Shown piece after piece: positions 28,580 through 38,142 of a stretch of DNA of 39,062 nucleotides. The DNA comes from a virus. Location: IMG/VR virus record IMGVR_UViG_3300021067_000013, positions 1 to 39,062 of that record; one strand, written 5' to 3'. Both the position numbers and the translations under genes were made by a program. A model generated the notes under the pieces. The model did not search any database. It saw only the letters and a program-made list of their open reading frames with translations, and was not told the DNA's origin. Positions within the stretch are counted from its first letter, which is position 1; the number at the start of each line of letters is the position of its first letter.

Positions 28580-30240
28580 CAACCGTGACCGAACGGCTGC
28601 GACTTGTCATCGACGCTGTTTCGAAGGACGCCGCCGACAAGATTCGCGGTGTCGGCGACGAAACCGAGAAGGCGTCGATCAAGACCCGGCTGATGACCGC
28701 CGCGTCCGACAAGCTTGGCGTCTCGGTCGATGAGACCGGCAGACTGCTCAAGACCGGACTTGCGCTCGGCGCTGGTGCTGCTGCCGGCGGCCTCGCCGCG
28801 CTCGCCATCAGCGGCGTCAAGCAGTTCACCGACCTCACCGACCAGGTGCGGGACTTCCAGCGCGTCTCTGGTGCGAGCGCCGAGGACTCTTCGCGGTGGG
28901 TCGCTGCGCTCGATGACATGGAGATCAGCGCCGACGCCGGCGCGCGCGCGGTGTTCAAGCTGTCGCGCGAGATCGGCGAAGGCGGCGGAAAGCTGCGCGA
29001 GTTCGGCGTCGAGATCGCCAAGAACAAGGACGGGACCACCGACCTGTCAGGCACGCTGCTCAACATCGCCGACGCGTACAAGCACACCAGCGACGAAGGC
29101 GAGCGCGCGGCGCTCATCCAGGCAGCATTCGGCCGAGCCGGGAAGGAGCTAATCCCGGTCCTCGAGCAGGGCCGCAAGGGCATCAAAGACCTGTTCGAAG
29201 GTGCCGAGGAAGGCCACCAGATTTTCTCGCAGGAAGACCTGCAGAATGCTCGCGAGTTCGAGCTGGCAATGGACGACCTGCAGGACACCCTGCGCGGTTT
29301 CCAGATCGAAGCCGGCAAGGCGGTTGTTCCCGCGCTGACCGAACAGTTGAACAACGCGAGCGAAGGCCTCGAGCTCGCGGACAAGGGCGCGAACCTGCTG
29401 GGCACCTCACTCGCTGACATCGGCGGTGAGGCGCTGCACGTCATCAACCCATTCCACGGCCTGACCGACGCGGTGAGTGGGCTAGGCGATGCGCTCGGCA
29501 TCGGTGGCGATGACACCGAGGACTACGGCGACAAGCAGGAGAAGGTCAAAGAGAAGACCCAAGACCTCGCCAACGCGATCACCGAGCACGGAAGACATTC
29601 GAAGGAAGCGCGCGACGCGCAGCGCGAGCTGACGTCAGCAACGCGGGACCTGCGCGGCGTGCAAGACGACGCCGGCAACGCATTGCAATCGGTGAACGAG
29701 AAGCTGCAGACGCAGGCGGAGAAGGCGTACGCGGCGGCGCAGGCGGACCTGCAGTTCGGTGCCAACAAGCTGAACGTCGAGAAGTCTGTTACCGCGGTCA
29801 GCGAAGCGTTCGACCAGTACAACCAGGTCGCGATCGCGAACCTTGCTGCGAATGACACCAGTGCCCAGGCCACTCGCAACCTCCAGTCTGCCCATCAGGG
29901 CCTGGTTGGTGCGGTGCTCGCATCAGTGCAGGCAGCAGGGAAGAAGGCGGCCGACGACCTCGGCCCGAACGTGAGCGCGGCCGACAGAATGAAAGCGGCG
30001 ACCAACGCGCAGCAGTATGCGCTGCTGCTGCTCGAGCAGCAGTTTCCCGGCCTGCGTGGTCAGGTACAGGGGTACGTAGGCGACCTCGACCGGACGACCG
30101 GCGAGCGACACGCGACCGTCACCGTCGATACCTCGCAGGCGCACGCCGCCATCGCGGCATTGGTCGAGGACCTCGACGCGGTCGCCAATCGCGTGGTGAA
30201 CACGACGATCAACGTCATCAAGAAGGAGTTCGGCGGCTGA
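28576..30240 (+). CDS. Tape measure protein
   Basis: 554 residues, mostly helical. A hydrophobic segment at about 58-82 (GLALGAGAAAGGLAALAISGVKQF) is followed by VRDFQRVSGASAEDSSRWVAALDDM and FGRAGKELIPVLEQGRKGI, which are tape-measure phrases, then long charged helices with many Gln/Ala/Lys. At roughly 1.5 angstrom per residue this would set a tail of about 80 nm, a short siphovirus tail. It gives tail length and is ejected before DNA. Codon choice is clearly looser here (GTT, TCT, TTG) than in the tube and tail genes, pointing to mosaic origin. Confidence 0.93.
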   Translation: MTTVTERLRLVIDAVSKDAADKIRGVGDETEKASIKTRLMTAASDKLGVSVDETGRLLKTGLALGAGAAAGGLAALAISGVKQFTDLTDQVRDFQRVSGASAEDSSRWVAALDDMEISADAGARAVFKLSREIGEGGGKLREFGVEIAKNKDGTTDLSGTLLNIADAYKHTSDEGERAALIQAAFGRAGKELIPVLEQGRKGIKDLFEGAEEGHQIFSQEDLQNAREFELAMDDLQDTLRGFQIEAGKAVVPALTEQLNNASEGLELADKGANLLGTSLADIGGEALHVINPFHGLTDAVSGLGDALGIGGDDTEDYGDKQEKVKEKTQDLANAITEHGRHSKEARDAQRELTSATRDLRGVQDDAGNALQSVNEKLQTQAEKAYAAAQADLQFGANKLNVEKSVTAVSEAFDQYNQVAIANLAANDTSAQATRNLQSAHQGLVGAVLASVQAAGKKAADDLGPNVSAADRMKAATNAQQYALLLLEQQFPGLRGQVQGYVGDLDRTTGERHATVTVDTSQAHAAIAALVEDLDAVANRVVNTTINVIKKEFGG

Positions 30241-30404
30241 TGGGAATGGTCGAAGACCTCATCGCGCAGCTCGACGCGCTTGAGGACCGCGAGGTCACGG
30301 TCACGGTTGCGCAGGAGAAGACCGACAGCACTACGCGCGCGAACGACGCCGCCAACGCACGCGCCCGGTCGCGGATGTTCCTCTACACCGGAAGCACCCG
30401 CTAG
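30240..30404 (+). CDS. Small protein after tape measure
   Basis: 54 residues, ATG on the last base of the tape measure stop. Contains VEDLIAQLDALEDREVTVTVAQEKTDSTTRANDAAN, resembling the end of the tape measure (TVTVDTSQAHAAIAALVEDLDAV). It may therefore be a duplicated or split-off tail of that protein. Function unknown. Confidence 0.72.
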   Translation: MGMVEDLIAQLDALEDREVTVTVAQEKTDSTTRANDAANARARSRMFLYTGSTR

Positions 30405-30406
30405 GC

Positions 30407-33400
30407 ATGGGCGACTTCAACCCGTCGAGCCCCACGCTGCTCGGCCAGGAGTGGCAGCCGCTCAGCGAGCTGGCTCTGCAGTTCAGCTCACCGGCGTCTG
30501 GTTGGGCGCAACGCATCCGTCCCGGCGCGAACACTCTCGCCGCCATCCACCGTTACCACCAGGAGGTGGTCGGCAGCGCGCCCGGGATCGCGCTCGAGGT
30601 GGTCGACACGCTCATGCCCGCGCTGAGCACCTCGACCTTCTTTCCGGGCACCGACCTCGGCAGCCTGACCACCACCGGCTGGCAGGACCAGGCTGCCGCC
30701 GCCGCGACGTTCGCGCGCGTCGATGACAAGACCGACACCAGCGACTACGTCCGCAACAGCACCGCCATCGGTATCACCGAGCAGCGCAACATCCGATTCC
30801 GAGGTGCAGCTGCCGCGCTCGCCGGCAAGCGCATCGCTGCCGTCTTCGTCGGCGCCATGGTGCGCGTCTTCCAGTTCAGCGACCTGGTCGACGTCGGCGT
30901 CGAATCCGCACTCACGCTCGGCGGCGGCAACTACTACAGCCCGCTGCGCCGCATCCCGAATGACGGCCGCTGGTACACCCCCTTCCTGCTCGGCGCCTGG
31001 CGACTCAACCCCGCGACCGACAAGCCCTTCACGCAGGCGGAGGTCAACAACTTCATCACCGCCGCCGGCACCGACAGCTTCGGCCTGCGCATCAGCTATC
31101 CGCGCCCCACGCCAGCAGCTGCCACCGCGGTCAGCGTCGCCGGCCTCTGGGTCGACGTCCTGCTCGCCGCTGAGAACCGCATCGGCGGCTTCTACTACGA
31201 CACGAAGAAGATGCTGCGCTACTGGCAGCGCTTCCCGATGTCGAGCGCCGGCCTGCTCGCGGCGAACACCCACTACTGGCTGGTCGAGTACCCACTGGTT
31301 GGCGGCACCGCGAACTACGCCCGCGGTGTCGCGCACACCGACCCCAGCGCGGTCGAACCCGCGAGCGCAGCAGCAACCACCGGCGAACACCGCGAGCTAG
31401 TCGCTGTCACGCTCAACAACGGCGTCGTCACCGCCGTCGCGCCCGACCGTCGCACCGTGCAGGACAGCGCCGTCACCAGCGGCACCATCGGCCAGCTCAT
31501 GGGCGGTGTCCTGCTCGAGGGCGGCGCCGGCGCCATCCTCAGCCAGAGCGACCCCTACGTCCAGCTCGACCGTCGCAAGATCGCCAGCGACAGCATCGCC
31601 AACCTCGGCCAGAGCATCACCAGTCCAGGCGCCAACAACTACGGCGCCATCGTCATCCCCGTCGCATGGAACCGCGCCGGTGTCCGCCCCGACCGCGAGC
31701 TGGTCATCGAGATCCGCACCGCGATCAACGGCGGCGGCGCCGTCGTCGCGACCGCGACCATCCAACCCGACGACATCGACGGCACGCTGCAACGCAAGCA
31801 GGTCCCCTTCGCCGCCAACTTCGCCGCCGCCGCCGCGCAGTATTTCGTCCACATCCGCAGCAGCGCGAGCACGCTGCGCGGCTGGGACATCCTGCGACAG
31901 GACACACATTCCGAGCTGATCGACAGCGGCGCCGGCACCACCCTCGCGAACATCGAAGGCGCGACCCAGGGCGGCACCACCGACGCCTACTTCGAAGGCG
32001 CCACGGCACTCACTCGCTACGACATCCCGCTCGAGCTGGTCGCCGCGCCGGCCGCGCCAGCAGGCTTCACCGCCGTCGCGCTGCCCGCGGTCGTCGGCGC
32101 CGGCAGCGTCAACAACGCGCCGCCCCGCGTGCTCTGCAGCTGGACCGCCACCGCGCTCGGCGCCAGCTTCGTCAAGTACCGCCTCTGGTCGCGTCCCTCG
32201 AGGACGCCAGCGGTGCAGCCGCAACTGCGGGCCGAAATCGTGGTCAACGCCGGCCAGACGCCAGCGACCGTCGAGGCGCAGCACACGCGCTTCCTCGACA
32301 AGAGCCCCGGCTGGACGCGCCAGCAAGGCGTCGGCCAATGGGGTGACGGCTGGGACTTCTGGGTCACCGTCGTCAACGCCAACGGCATGGAATCGGGCCC
32401 GAGCACCATCGCGACGCGCGTGCAGCTCACCCCCGACCTCGACAGCTGGCTCACCAACAACGCCGCGCCATGGCTCGACGCGCCGGTCTGGGCGCAGGAG
32501 CTGCAGGGCGAAGACCAAGGCACGCTGAACACCTACACGCCGCTCGGTCGCGACTTCCTCGTCACGCGCACGCGCAGCGAACTACCAGGCCGCCTCTACA
32601 AGGTCGGCTGGGACAGCATGCAAGCAGTCGCCGAGGACGGCATCCGCCACCAGCGCGCCGCCGCAGCGAGCGGCCGGCAGCTGGTCCTCAACACTCCTGC
32701 AGGCGACCGCGTCATCGGCAGCATCAGCGCACCTCGAGCGCAGCAGACACCCGCCGATTTCGTGGACAGCGAAGCCACATTCGCCGAGACAGCACGCCAG
32801 CCCGAGGTCGCCGACTACAACCTGCCGGCCGGCCTGGTCCTCAACGGCACCAGCCAGGCGCTCACCATCGCGCACAACGCGCTCATCGACCCCCTCGCCG
32901 GCCCGTTCACGCTCATCATCGTCGCCACCTTCGCCGGCGCCGGCAGCACCAAGGGCATCATCACCAAGGGCAACCTGGCCGGCGCAGGCAACGGCTTCGG
33001 TATCCGTACCAACGCCGTCGCCAACCAGCTCGACTTCTACACCAAGGGAGCGACCGGCACCGTCCGCCAGGCAGTCACCGCCGCAGCTGCGTTCGACGGC
33101 AACGTCCACGTCCTCGCCATGAGCTACGCCGGCGGCGCCGGCGGCGAGCTGCTCGGCTACCTCGACGCCAGCGGCACCCCCATCGCGAGCACGACCGGCA
33201 CCGCCGGCAGCCTCACCAACACCGTCGCGCTCGCCGCTGGTGGCGACAACGGCGGCACGGCCGCCTGGTCAGCGATGGCGCCGCTGCACGGCCTCGCCTA
33301 CTACCCACGCGTCCTCACGCCGGCGGAGATCGTCGCCGCCGCGCGGGACCTGCTCTTCTACCCCAACGCACGCATGCCTGGCGGCAGCACCGCCTTCGTG

Positions 33401-33550
33401 GACCTCCGCGACCAACGCACCTGGAATGGTGTGAGCACCCTCAACATCGTGGACACCTCGAGCGTCCCGCCGGCGCTCACCGTCGCGACGGTCGCCAACC
33501 CGACGCCTCGCGGGCTGCCGTGGCCGCTGCAGGACCTGGACAAGTTCTAG
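30407..33550 (+). CDS. Large minor tail protein with laminin-G-like domain
   Basis: 1047 residues. The first 570 residues are beta-rich with distal-tail-like features. About 570-700 has an fn3-like part (RVLCSWTATALGASFVKYRLWSR, FWVTVVNANGMESGPSTIATRV). About 800-990 is a concanavalin/laminin-G domain (LVLNGTSQALTIAHNALIDPLAGPFTLIIVATFAG, VLAMSYAGGAGGELLGYLDASG, LHGLAYYPRVLTPAEIVAAARDLL). The latter usually binds cell-surface sugars. It is probably the distal tail or adhesion protein. Confidence 0.88.
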   Translation: MGDFNPSSPTLLGQEWQPLSELALQFSSPASGWAQRIRPGANTLAAIHRYHQEVVGSAPGIALEVVDTLMPALSTSTFFPGTDLGSLTTTGWQDQAAAAATFARVDDKTDTSDYVRNSTAIGITEQRNIRFRGAAAALAGKRIAAVFVGAMVRVFQFSDLVDVGVESALTLGGGNYYSPLRRIPNDGRWYTPFLLGAWRLNPATDKPFTQAEVNNFITAAGTDSFGLRISYPRPTPAAATAVSVAGLWVDVLLAAENRIGGFYYDTKKMLRYWQRFPMSSAGLLAANTHYWLVEYPLVGGTANYARGVAHTDPSAVEPASAAATTGEHRELVAVTLNNGVVTAVAPDRRTVQDSAVTSGTIGQLMGGVLLEGGAGAILSQSDPYVQLDRRKIASDSIANLGQSITSPGANNYGAIVIPVAWNRAGVRPDRELVIEIRTAINGGGAVVATATIQPDDIDGTLQRKQVPFAANFAAAAAQYFVHIRSSASTLRGWDILRQDTHSELIDSGAGTTLANIEGATQGGTTDAYFEGATALTRYDIPLELVAAPAAPAGFTAVALPAVVGAGSVNNAPPRVLCSWTATALGASFVKYRLWSRPSRTPAVQPQLRAEIVVNAGQTPATVEAQHTRFLDKSPGWTRQQGVGQWGDGWDFWVTVVNANGMESGPSTIATRVQLTPDLDSWLTNNAAPWLDAPVWAQELQGEDQGTLNTYTPLGRDFLVTRTRSELPGRLYKVGWDSMQAVAEDGIRHQRAAAASGRQLVLNTPAGDRVIGSISAPRAQQTPADFVDSEATFAETARQPEVADYNLPAGLVLNGTSQALTIAHNALIDPLAGPFTLIIVATFAGAGSTKGIITKGNLAGAGNGFGIRTNAVANQLDFYTKGATGTVRQAVTAAAAFDGNVHVLAMSYAGGAGGELLGYLDASGTPIASTTGTAGSLTNTVALAAGGDNGGTAAWSAMAPLHGLAYYPRVLTPAEIVAAARDLLFYPNARMPGGSTAFVDLRDQRTWNGVSTLNIVDTSSVPPALTVATVANPTPRGLPWPLQDLDKF

Positions 33551-34855
33551 ATGCAGGCGCTGCAGCGACAGGGCTACACCGCCGACGAGGTCACCGCGAT
33601 CCTCAAGGCCGGCACCGGCACCATCGGCAACCGCTTCGAGCTGCTCGACCAGGCCTTCCGCGTCGTCGGCGACCTCAACGCCGCGCCGCCAGGAGCGTCG
33701 CCGGCCGCGAGCTCGCCAGGCACCGTGACCGCAGCAAGCGTCGACTACGACGTCGACCGGCCCCTCGTCGGCGCGCTCGAGCTGCGCATGCTCCCCGACC
33801 CGCGGCTGCGCGATGCCGCGATGCAGTACCGCATCAAGCCCTACATCCAGCTCACCAACGCCGGCCGAACCGTCGAGTTCCCCATGGGCGTCTACCTCTG
33901 GGACGTTCCCGAGCGTGACATCGCGCCAGGCATCGAGGAATGGACCGTCACCCTCGCGGACGGCCTCTTCGACCTCGAGTCAGATGGTCCACCGGTCGGC
34001 GGTTTCAACGTCTGGAAGGGCGAGCTGCAGACCGACGCCATCGCCCGCATCGTTCAGGCCGCGGGCCTGGTCGACACCAGCGGCATCCGAGCGAGCGGCG
34101 CAGCGTTCGCCGGCCCGCGCGTCTGGGGCCTCACGCGGCCCCGCCAGGTCTTCGGCATCACGTACATCCCCGGCTTCGAGGAAGGCTGGGGGTTCTACAG
34201 CGACGGCGCCACGATCAGCGTCGGCGGAGACAACCCCAACCAGACGCGCACCAACACCTGGCGCGACATCGCCGCGAGCATCCACAACGGCATCGGCTAT
34301 CAGGTCCCCTGGTGCGACTTCGATGGCATCTACCAGGCGCGCCCCTACGTCGACTGGACGAAGGCAACGCCCGCCGTGCAGTTCGGCACCGCCAGCGACG
34401 GCATCACTGTCAGCCCGATCCGCTCAAGCAACGACGTCGCGCGTCGATGCAACTACGCGGCGGCCTGGTCAGAAGCCGGCGACGTCGCGATCTTCTTCGC
34501 GGAGGCAGACGCCAACGTCATCGCGCCCGGGCATCCCCTCAGCCAAGCGAAGATTCGCCACTACATGCGGCGCTTCGAGCCGCGCAGCACCGCCGACAGC
34601 ATGACCACCGCCGAGCTGCTGGTCCGCAAGATGGTGCTCGAGGGCCTCGCCGCCTACCGGCGCGTCAGCTTCACAACGCTCTTCTGGCCAGTCGAGCCCT
34701 ACGACGTCGTCAGCGTCATGGTCGCCGGCGACACCGAATACGCGACACCCCAGCTCTTCCAGTCGCGTGGCGCGCGCTTCGACCTCTTCACCGGCCTGGT
34801 CCAACACGACGCCAACCAGGTCTTCGCCTCGAGCACGCCGGCAGGCACAACATGA
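33551..34855 (+). CDS. Minor tail protein, baseplate-hub-like
   Basis: 434 residues, ATG directly after the previous stop. Pattern: VDYDVDRPLVGALELRMLPDPRLRDAAMQYRIKPYIQLTNAGRTVEFPMGVYLWDVPERDI, TVTLADGLFDLESDGPPVGGF, IHNGIGYQVPWCDFDGIYQARPYVDW, and a late FTTLFWPVEPYDVVSVMVAGD. This resembles the actinophage minor tail proteins that form the hub (gp27-like fold). The tail tip is completed by the genes on both sides. Confidence 0.83.
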   Translation: MQALQRQGYTADEVTAILKAGTGTIGNRFELLDQAFRVVGDLNAAPPGASPAASSPGTVTAASVDYDVDRPLVGALELRMLPDPRLRDAAMQYRIKPYIQLTNAGRTVEFPMGVYLWDVPERDIAPGIEEWTVTLADGLFDLESDGPPVGGFNVWKGELQTDAIARIVQAAGLVDTSGIRASGAAFAGPRVWGLTRPRQVFGITYIPGFEEGWGFYSDGATISVGGDNPNQTRTNTWRDIAASIHNGIGYQVPWCDFDGIYQARPYVDWTKATPAVQFGTASDGITVSPIRSSNDVARRCNYAAAWSEAGDVAIFFAEADANVIAPGHPLSQAKIRHYMRRFEPRSTADSMTTAELLVRKMVLEGLAAYRRVSFTTLFWPVEPYDVVSVMVAGDTEYATPQLFQSRGARFDLFTGLVQHDANQVFASSTPAGTT

Positions 34856-36621
34856 TCGGCGCCGCACCCGAGCTGGGCACCGTCCTCGCCGTCGACCGCA
34901 CCAACGGCACCGTCGACGCGCAGCTGCGCAGCGGCATCACCGTCTACGCGGTCAAGTACCAGGGCAACCCGCCATGGAAAGGCACCGACGCGCGCTTCCT
35001 CGAGGTCGCGGACGGCGCCTACGTCTGCCTCGGCACCTCTGGCGACGCCGGCGGCTTCGGCCCCAACCTCGTCACGAATCCCGAGATGGTCGAGGACACC
35101 GCCGGCTGGGACAACACCGCCAGCAAGGCATGGAATTTCGACGGCACCACCGAGAGCTGCGTCGCGCTCGCGAGCACCTCGCTCGCGGTCGACACCACCT
35201 TCGTCAACAACGGCACCGGCAGCCTCAAGGTCACCGCGACCGGCGCCGCCACGGTCGGCTTCACCACCGCGACCGGCACCAGCGGAGTCGGCAGCATCGT
35301 CCCCGGCACCCAATACAACGCCAGCTTCTGGGTCCTGAACGATCCCAACAAAACCAGCCGTGTCGCGCAGCTGCGCATCAAGTGGTACACCGCCGCCGGC
35401 GCGCTCATCAGCAACAGCGCCTTCGGTGCGACCATCGCGACGGACGCCGCGGTGTGGCGCACCGTCGCGTGCACCGCGGTCGCGCCGGCCACCGCTGCGT
35501 TCGCTGCCGCCGAGCTGCAGTTTGTCGGCGCCGCGAGCGGCGACCTGTTCTACGCCGACACCGGCGTCCTCACCGGCGGCGCCGGCGCCGCCATCGCGCG
35601 CGACGCCACCAACTTCTACAGCGGCGGCAGCGGCGACGCGTCGCTGTCGATCACCTCGAGTGCTGCGGGCCTCGCGTACGCGCAGACCCCTTCGCCGGCG
35701 ACCGACCCCCTCGGCGGCTTCCCCGTCAACGCCGGCGACGTCTATTACGTCGACTGCCGCTTCCGGCAGCCCCAGGGCCTGCAGATGTTCATTGTCGCCG
35801 CGTGGGTCTTCGCTGACGGCACCGTCATCCCCGAGTTCAACCTCGACAGCCGCAGCGTCGCCGGCACCAGCAGCTTCCAGTACCACCTGCAGCACTTCAT
35901 CGCGCCGAGCGGCGCGGTCGCGGTTCATTTCGCGTTCGCGTTCATCGCCGACGCTGCAGCGCGCGTGCTGAACATCGACAGCATCAAGGTCCGCCAGGCG
36001 CTGCTCAACCCCGGCCTCGGTCTGGTCAGCATCACCCCCGACAACTTCGCGTGGGCGGTCGGCGGCAAAGCGCAGCAACCCGGCTACGCGCTCTGGCTGC
36101 CGAACGAAAACGACTTCCCGCGCCTCGTCATCAACGGCTACCTGTCGCAGCGCGCGCTGCACTCACGCATCCTGCGCCTCGGCCTCGCCGACCGAAACCT
36201 CGCGCAAGGTGTCCCGACCGTCATCCCCATGGACACCATCAACGAGACAGGCGGCATGACGCAGCTCGCCGGCGGCACGGCCGGCACCAGCTACATCCAG
36301 GTCCCCCGCACCGGCTACTACAACGTCACCGGCAAGCTCACCTGGAAGCTCTGGGTAGCGGCCGGCGCCAACGCCGGCGTCGCCACCGAGGTCTGGGCCA
36401 TGGACTCGACCGGCGGCACCTTCCTGCGCCTGCTCGCCAGCACCGGCGAAGGCGTCAGCGCCGGCGGCGGCTTCCCCGTCACGCACAGCGCCAACGACGT
36501 CGCGCGCGTCAATCGCGACGAGCGCATCGTCCTGGTCGGCCGCAGCGGCCAGGTCAACACCGGCCACGGCATCACCACCGGCCAGACCTCGCTGCAGGCC
36601 ACCTACGTCGGCGACGCCTGA
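34852..36621 (+). CDS. Tail fibre with carbohydrate-binding-like modules
   Basis: 589 residues from ATG 34852, overlapping the previous stop. Residues 1-65 form a small OB-like start (LGTVLAVDRTNGTVDAQLRSGITVYAVKYQG) typical of tail-hub partners. From 69, NLVTNPEMVEDTAGWDN opens a CBM_4_9-type beta sandwich, and a second similar unit runs to about 390. Near 400-440 is a hinge. About 480-589 is a C1q/TNF-like beta domain (YIQVPRTGYYNVTGKLTWKLWVAAG, RDERIVLVGRSGQ). It is a likely receptor-binding protein. Confidence 0.85.
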   Translation: MIGAAPELGTVLAVDRTNGTVDAQLRSGITVYAVKYQGNPPWKGTDARFLEVADGAYVCLGTSGDAGGFGPNLVTNPEMVEDTAGWDNTASKAWNFDGTTESCVALASTSLAVDTTFVNNGTGSLKVTATGAATVGFTTATGTSGVGSIVPGTQYNASFWVLNDPNKTSRVAQLRIKWYTAAGALISNSAFGATIATDAAVWRTVACTAVAPATAAFAAAELQFVGAASGDLFYADTGVLTGGAGAAIARDATNFYSGGSGDASLSITSSAAGLAYAQTPSPATDPLGGFPVNAGDVYYVDCRFRQPQGLQMFIVAAWVFADGTVIPEFNLDSRSVAGTSSFQYHLQHFIAPSGAVAVHFAFAFIADAAARVLNIDSIKVRQALLNPGLGLVSITPDNFAWAVGGKAQQPGYALWLPNENDFPRLVINGYLSQRALHSRILRLGLADRNLAQGVPTVIPMDTINETGGMTQLAGGTAGTSYIQVPRTGYYNVTGKLTWKLWVAAGANAGVATEVWAMDSTGGTFLRLLASTGEGVSAGGGFPVTHSANDVARVNRDERIVLVGRSGQVNTGHGITTGQTSLQATYVGDA

Positions 36622-36654
36622 TCGCCGCGAGTTCGCAACCGAAAGGGGAACACC

Positions 36655-37119
36655 ATGCAATCCAACGTTCGCTTCGTCGCGCTCTGGGCGGCGCTGGTAC
36701 CGGTCCTCACCGGCGCCTGCTACCTCATCGAGCCGCTCGGCATCGCCAGCTGGACCGAAACCCAGACCGGCCTCACTGTCGCTGAGGTCAACGCTGCCAG
36801 CGCGCTGGTGCTCGCGCTGGTCGCCTTCTTCTGGGCACGCAGCGTCAAGGAACCAGCCGCGCTGCAAGGCGCGGTTAGCGCGGTCGCGGTCGCCACCCTC
36901 GCGCTCGGCAGCCCCGCCGGCTTCGCGTGGTGGTCCTTCAGCGACAAGGCCACCGCGCTGCTGGTCAGCTTCGTCGGCCTGGTCCTGGTGCTCATCCTCA
37001 CGCTGCTCAACCGCATGGTCGCCTACGCGCCGGAAACCGTCGAGGTCGAGGTCGCGAAGGCGCAGACCCCCGACGTCGTCTTCGGCGCGATCGCCGACAA
37101 GCTGCAGCCGCCGGCATGA
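36655..37119 (+). CDS. Putative holin (four-helix membrane protein)
   Basis: 154 residues with AAAGGGG before the ATG. About four hydrophobic segments: VALWAALVPVLTGACYLI, AASALVLALVAFFWA, AVSAVAVATLALGSPAGFAWW and ALLVSFVGLVLVLILTLLN. It then has a charged cytoplasmic tail. It sits next to the putative lysin after the tail genes, the usual lysis position. Holin function is inferred from position and topology. Confidence 0.7.
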   Translation: MQSNVRFVALWAALVPVLTGACYLIEPLGIASWTETQTGLTVAEVNAASALVLALVAFFWARSVKEPAALQGAVSAVAVATLALGSPAGFAWWSFSDKATALLVSFVGLVLVLILTLLNRMVAYAPETVEVEVAKAQTPDVVFGAIADKLQPPA

Positions 37120-38114
37120 ACGACCGCACCGACCGCATCGCCGCGGACGTCGCCTGGTCGCGTCCGCCCGACATCCCCGCCGACCTGATCCTCAACTACA
37201 GCGGGCCCGCGTTCGCCGGCGTCGAGTGGATCAACCGGTGGGGCAAGCCCTACCTGCTCGGCTTCGAGTCGACCACGACGCGCGCGTACGCGGGAGGTGA
37301 CGCCGGCGCAGTCGACGCGCGGCAGCTGCTCGGCGTCATGCGCAGCATCCCCGGCTACCTCGAGCGGCGGTGTGGCTTCTGGGTCTGCGCCGCGGACTCG
37401 CCGAGCACGCCAGGCTGGGCGCTGGACCAGGTCACCGAATACTGCCGGCGCTTCGCTGCGGTCATCGTCGCTGAGGTCGGCGAGGTCCCCGCGTTGGCCT
37501 ACGGCAACGTCGACGCAGCGCGCGCTGGTGCTCGAGGTCTGACCGCCGCCGGCGCCATCGGCCGCGAGTGGGGCGTCGGCACCTGGGGTTACGGCGAAGG
37601 CGGCAGCGCCAACCGGCCGCCGCGTATCTCGAGCGCGGCGCTGATCCAATCCGGCAACACCCCAGGACCAGCCGAAGGCACCGACCTCAACTGGATCTTC
37701 ACCGAGCTGGGCGCCTTCGCCGCGCACGGCGGACCGCGCACCACCACCCAACCGAAGAGGAAAGCAGAGGACGTCATGCTCTTTCACACCAGCGACGACG
37801 GCGGCACGACCGTCCAGTGGTACCGCGACGCCGATGGCATCCTGGTCCCCATCGAGCCGCTCCTCGCGGTCGGCCTCGGCGCGCTCGACCCCGACGTCCC
37901 GCGCTGCGACCTCGGCGGTGTCCTGGGCGCGCTCGCGTGGAACAACGCGACCATCGAGGCACGCAAGAAGATGGGCCTGGACGGCAAGGTCACCGTCGAC
38001 GTCAAGAAGCTCGCCACCGAGCTGGCTGAGCGGCTGCCGGCCGGCACCGCGGTCGACCCCAAGAAGCTCGCCGACGCGGTCGCTGACGCGCTCGCGGCAC
38101 GGCTGGCGGCCTGA
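37116..38114 (+). CDS. DUF1906 glycoside-hydrolase-like protein (putative lysin)
   Basis: 332 residues. Residues 1-220 resemble the Rv2525c/DUF1906 TIM-barrel family: ILNYSGPAFAGVEWINRWGKPYLLGFES, VDARQLLGVMRSIPGYLERRCGFWVCAADS, VTEYCRRFAAVIVAEVGEVPALAYGN, TDLNWIFTELGAFAAHGG. Residues 225-290 are a small beta part (VMLFHTSDDGGTTVQWYRDADG), and the rest a helical end. Such proteins act on cell-wall glycans in actinobacteria. With no amidase, lysozyme or peptidase seen elsewhere, this is the best lysin candidate. Catalytic residues are not certain. Confidence 0.78.
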   Translation: MNDRTDRIAADVAWSRPPDIPADLILNYSGPAFAGVEWINRWGKPYLLGFESTTTRAYAGGDAGAVDARQLLGVMRSIPGYLERRCGFWVCAADSPSTPGWALDQVTEYCRRFAAVIVAEVGEVPALAYGNVDAARAGARGLTAAGAIGREWGVGTWGYGEGGSANRPPRISSAALIQSGNTPGPAEGTDLNWIFTELGAFAAHGGPRTTTQPKRKAEDVMLFHTSDDGGTTVQWYRDADGILVPIEPLLAVGLGALDPDVPRCDLGGVLGALAWNNATIEARKKMGLDGKVTVDVKKLATELAERLPAGTAVDPKKLADAVADALAARLAA

Positions 38115-38142
38115 GCAGCTCGGCACGGTGCTCGACGTCGTC

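Noticed and set aside
28319-28600. Programmed frameshift for a tail assembly chaperone
   Set aside because: No slippery heptamer and no overlapping second frame before the tape measure start.
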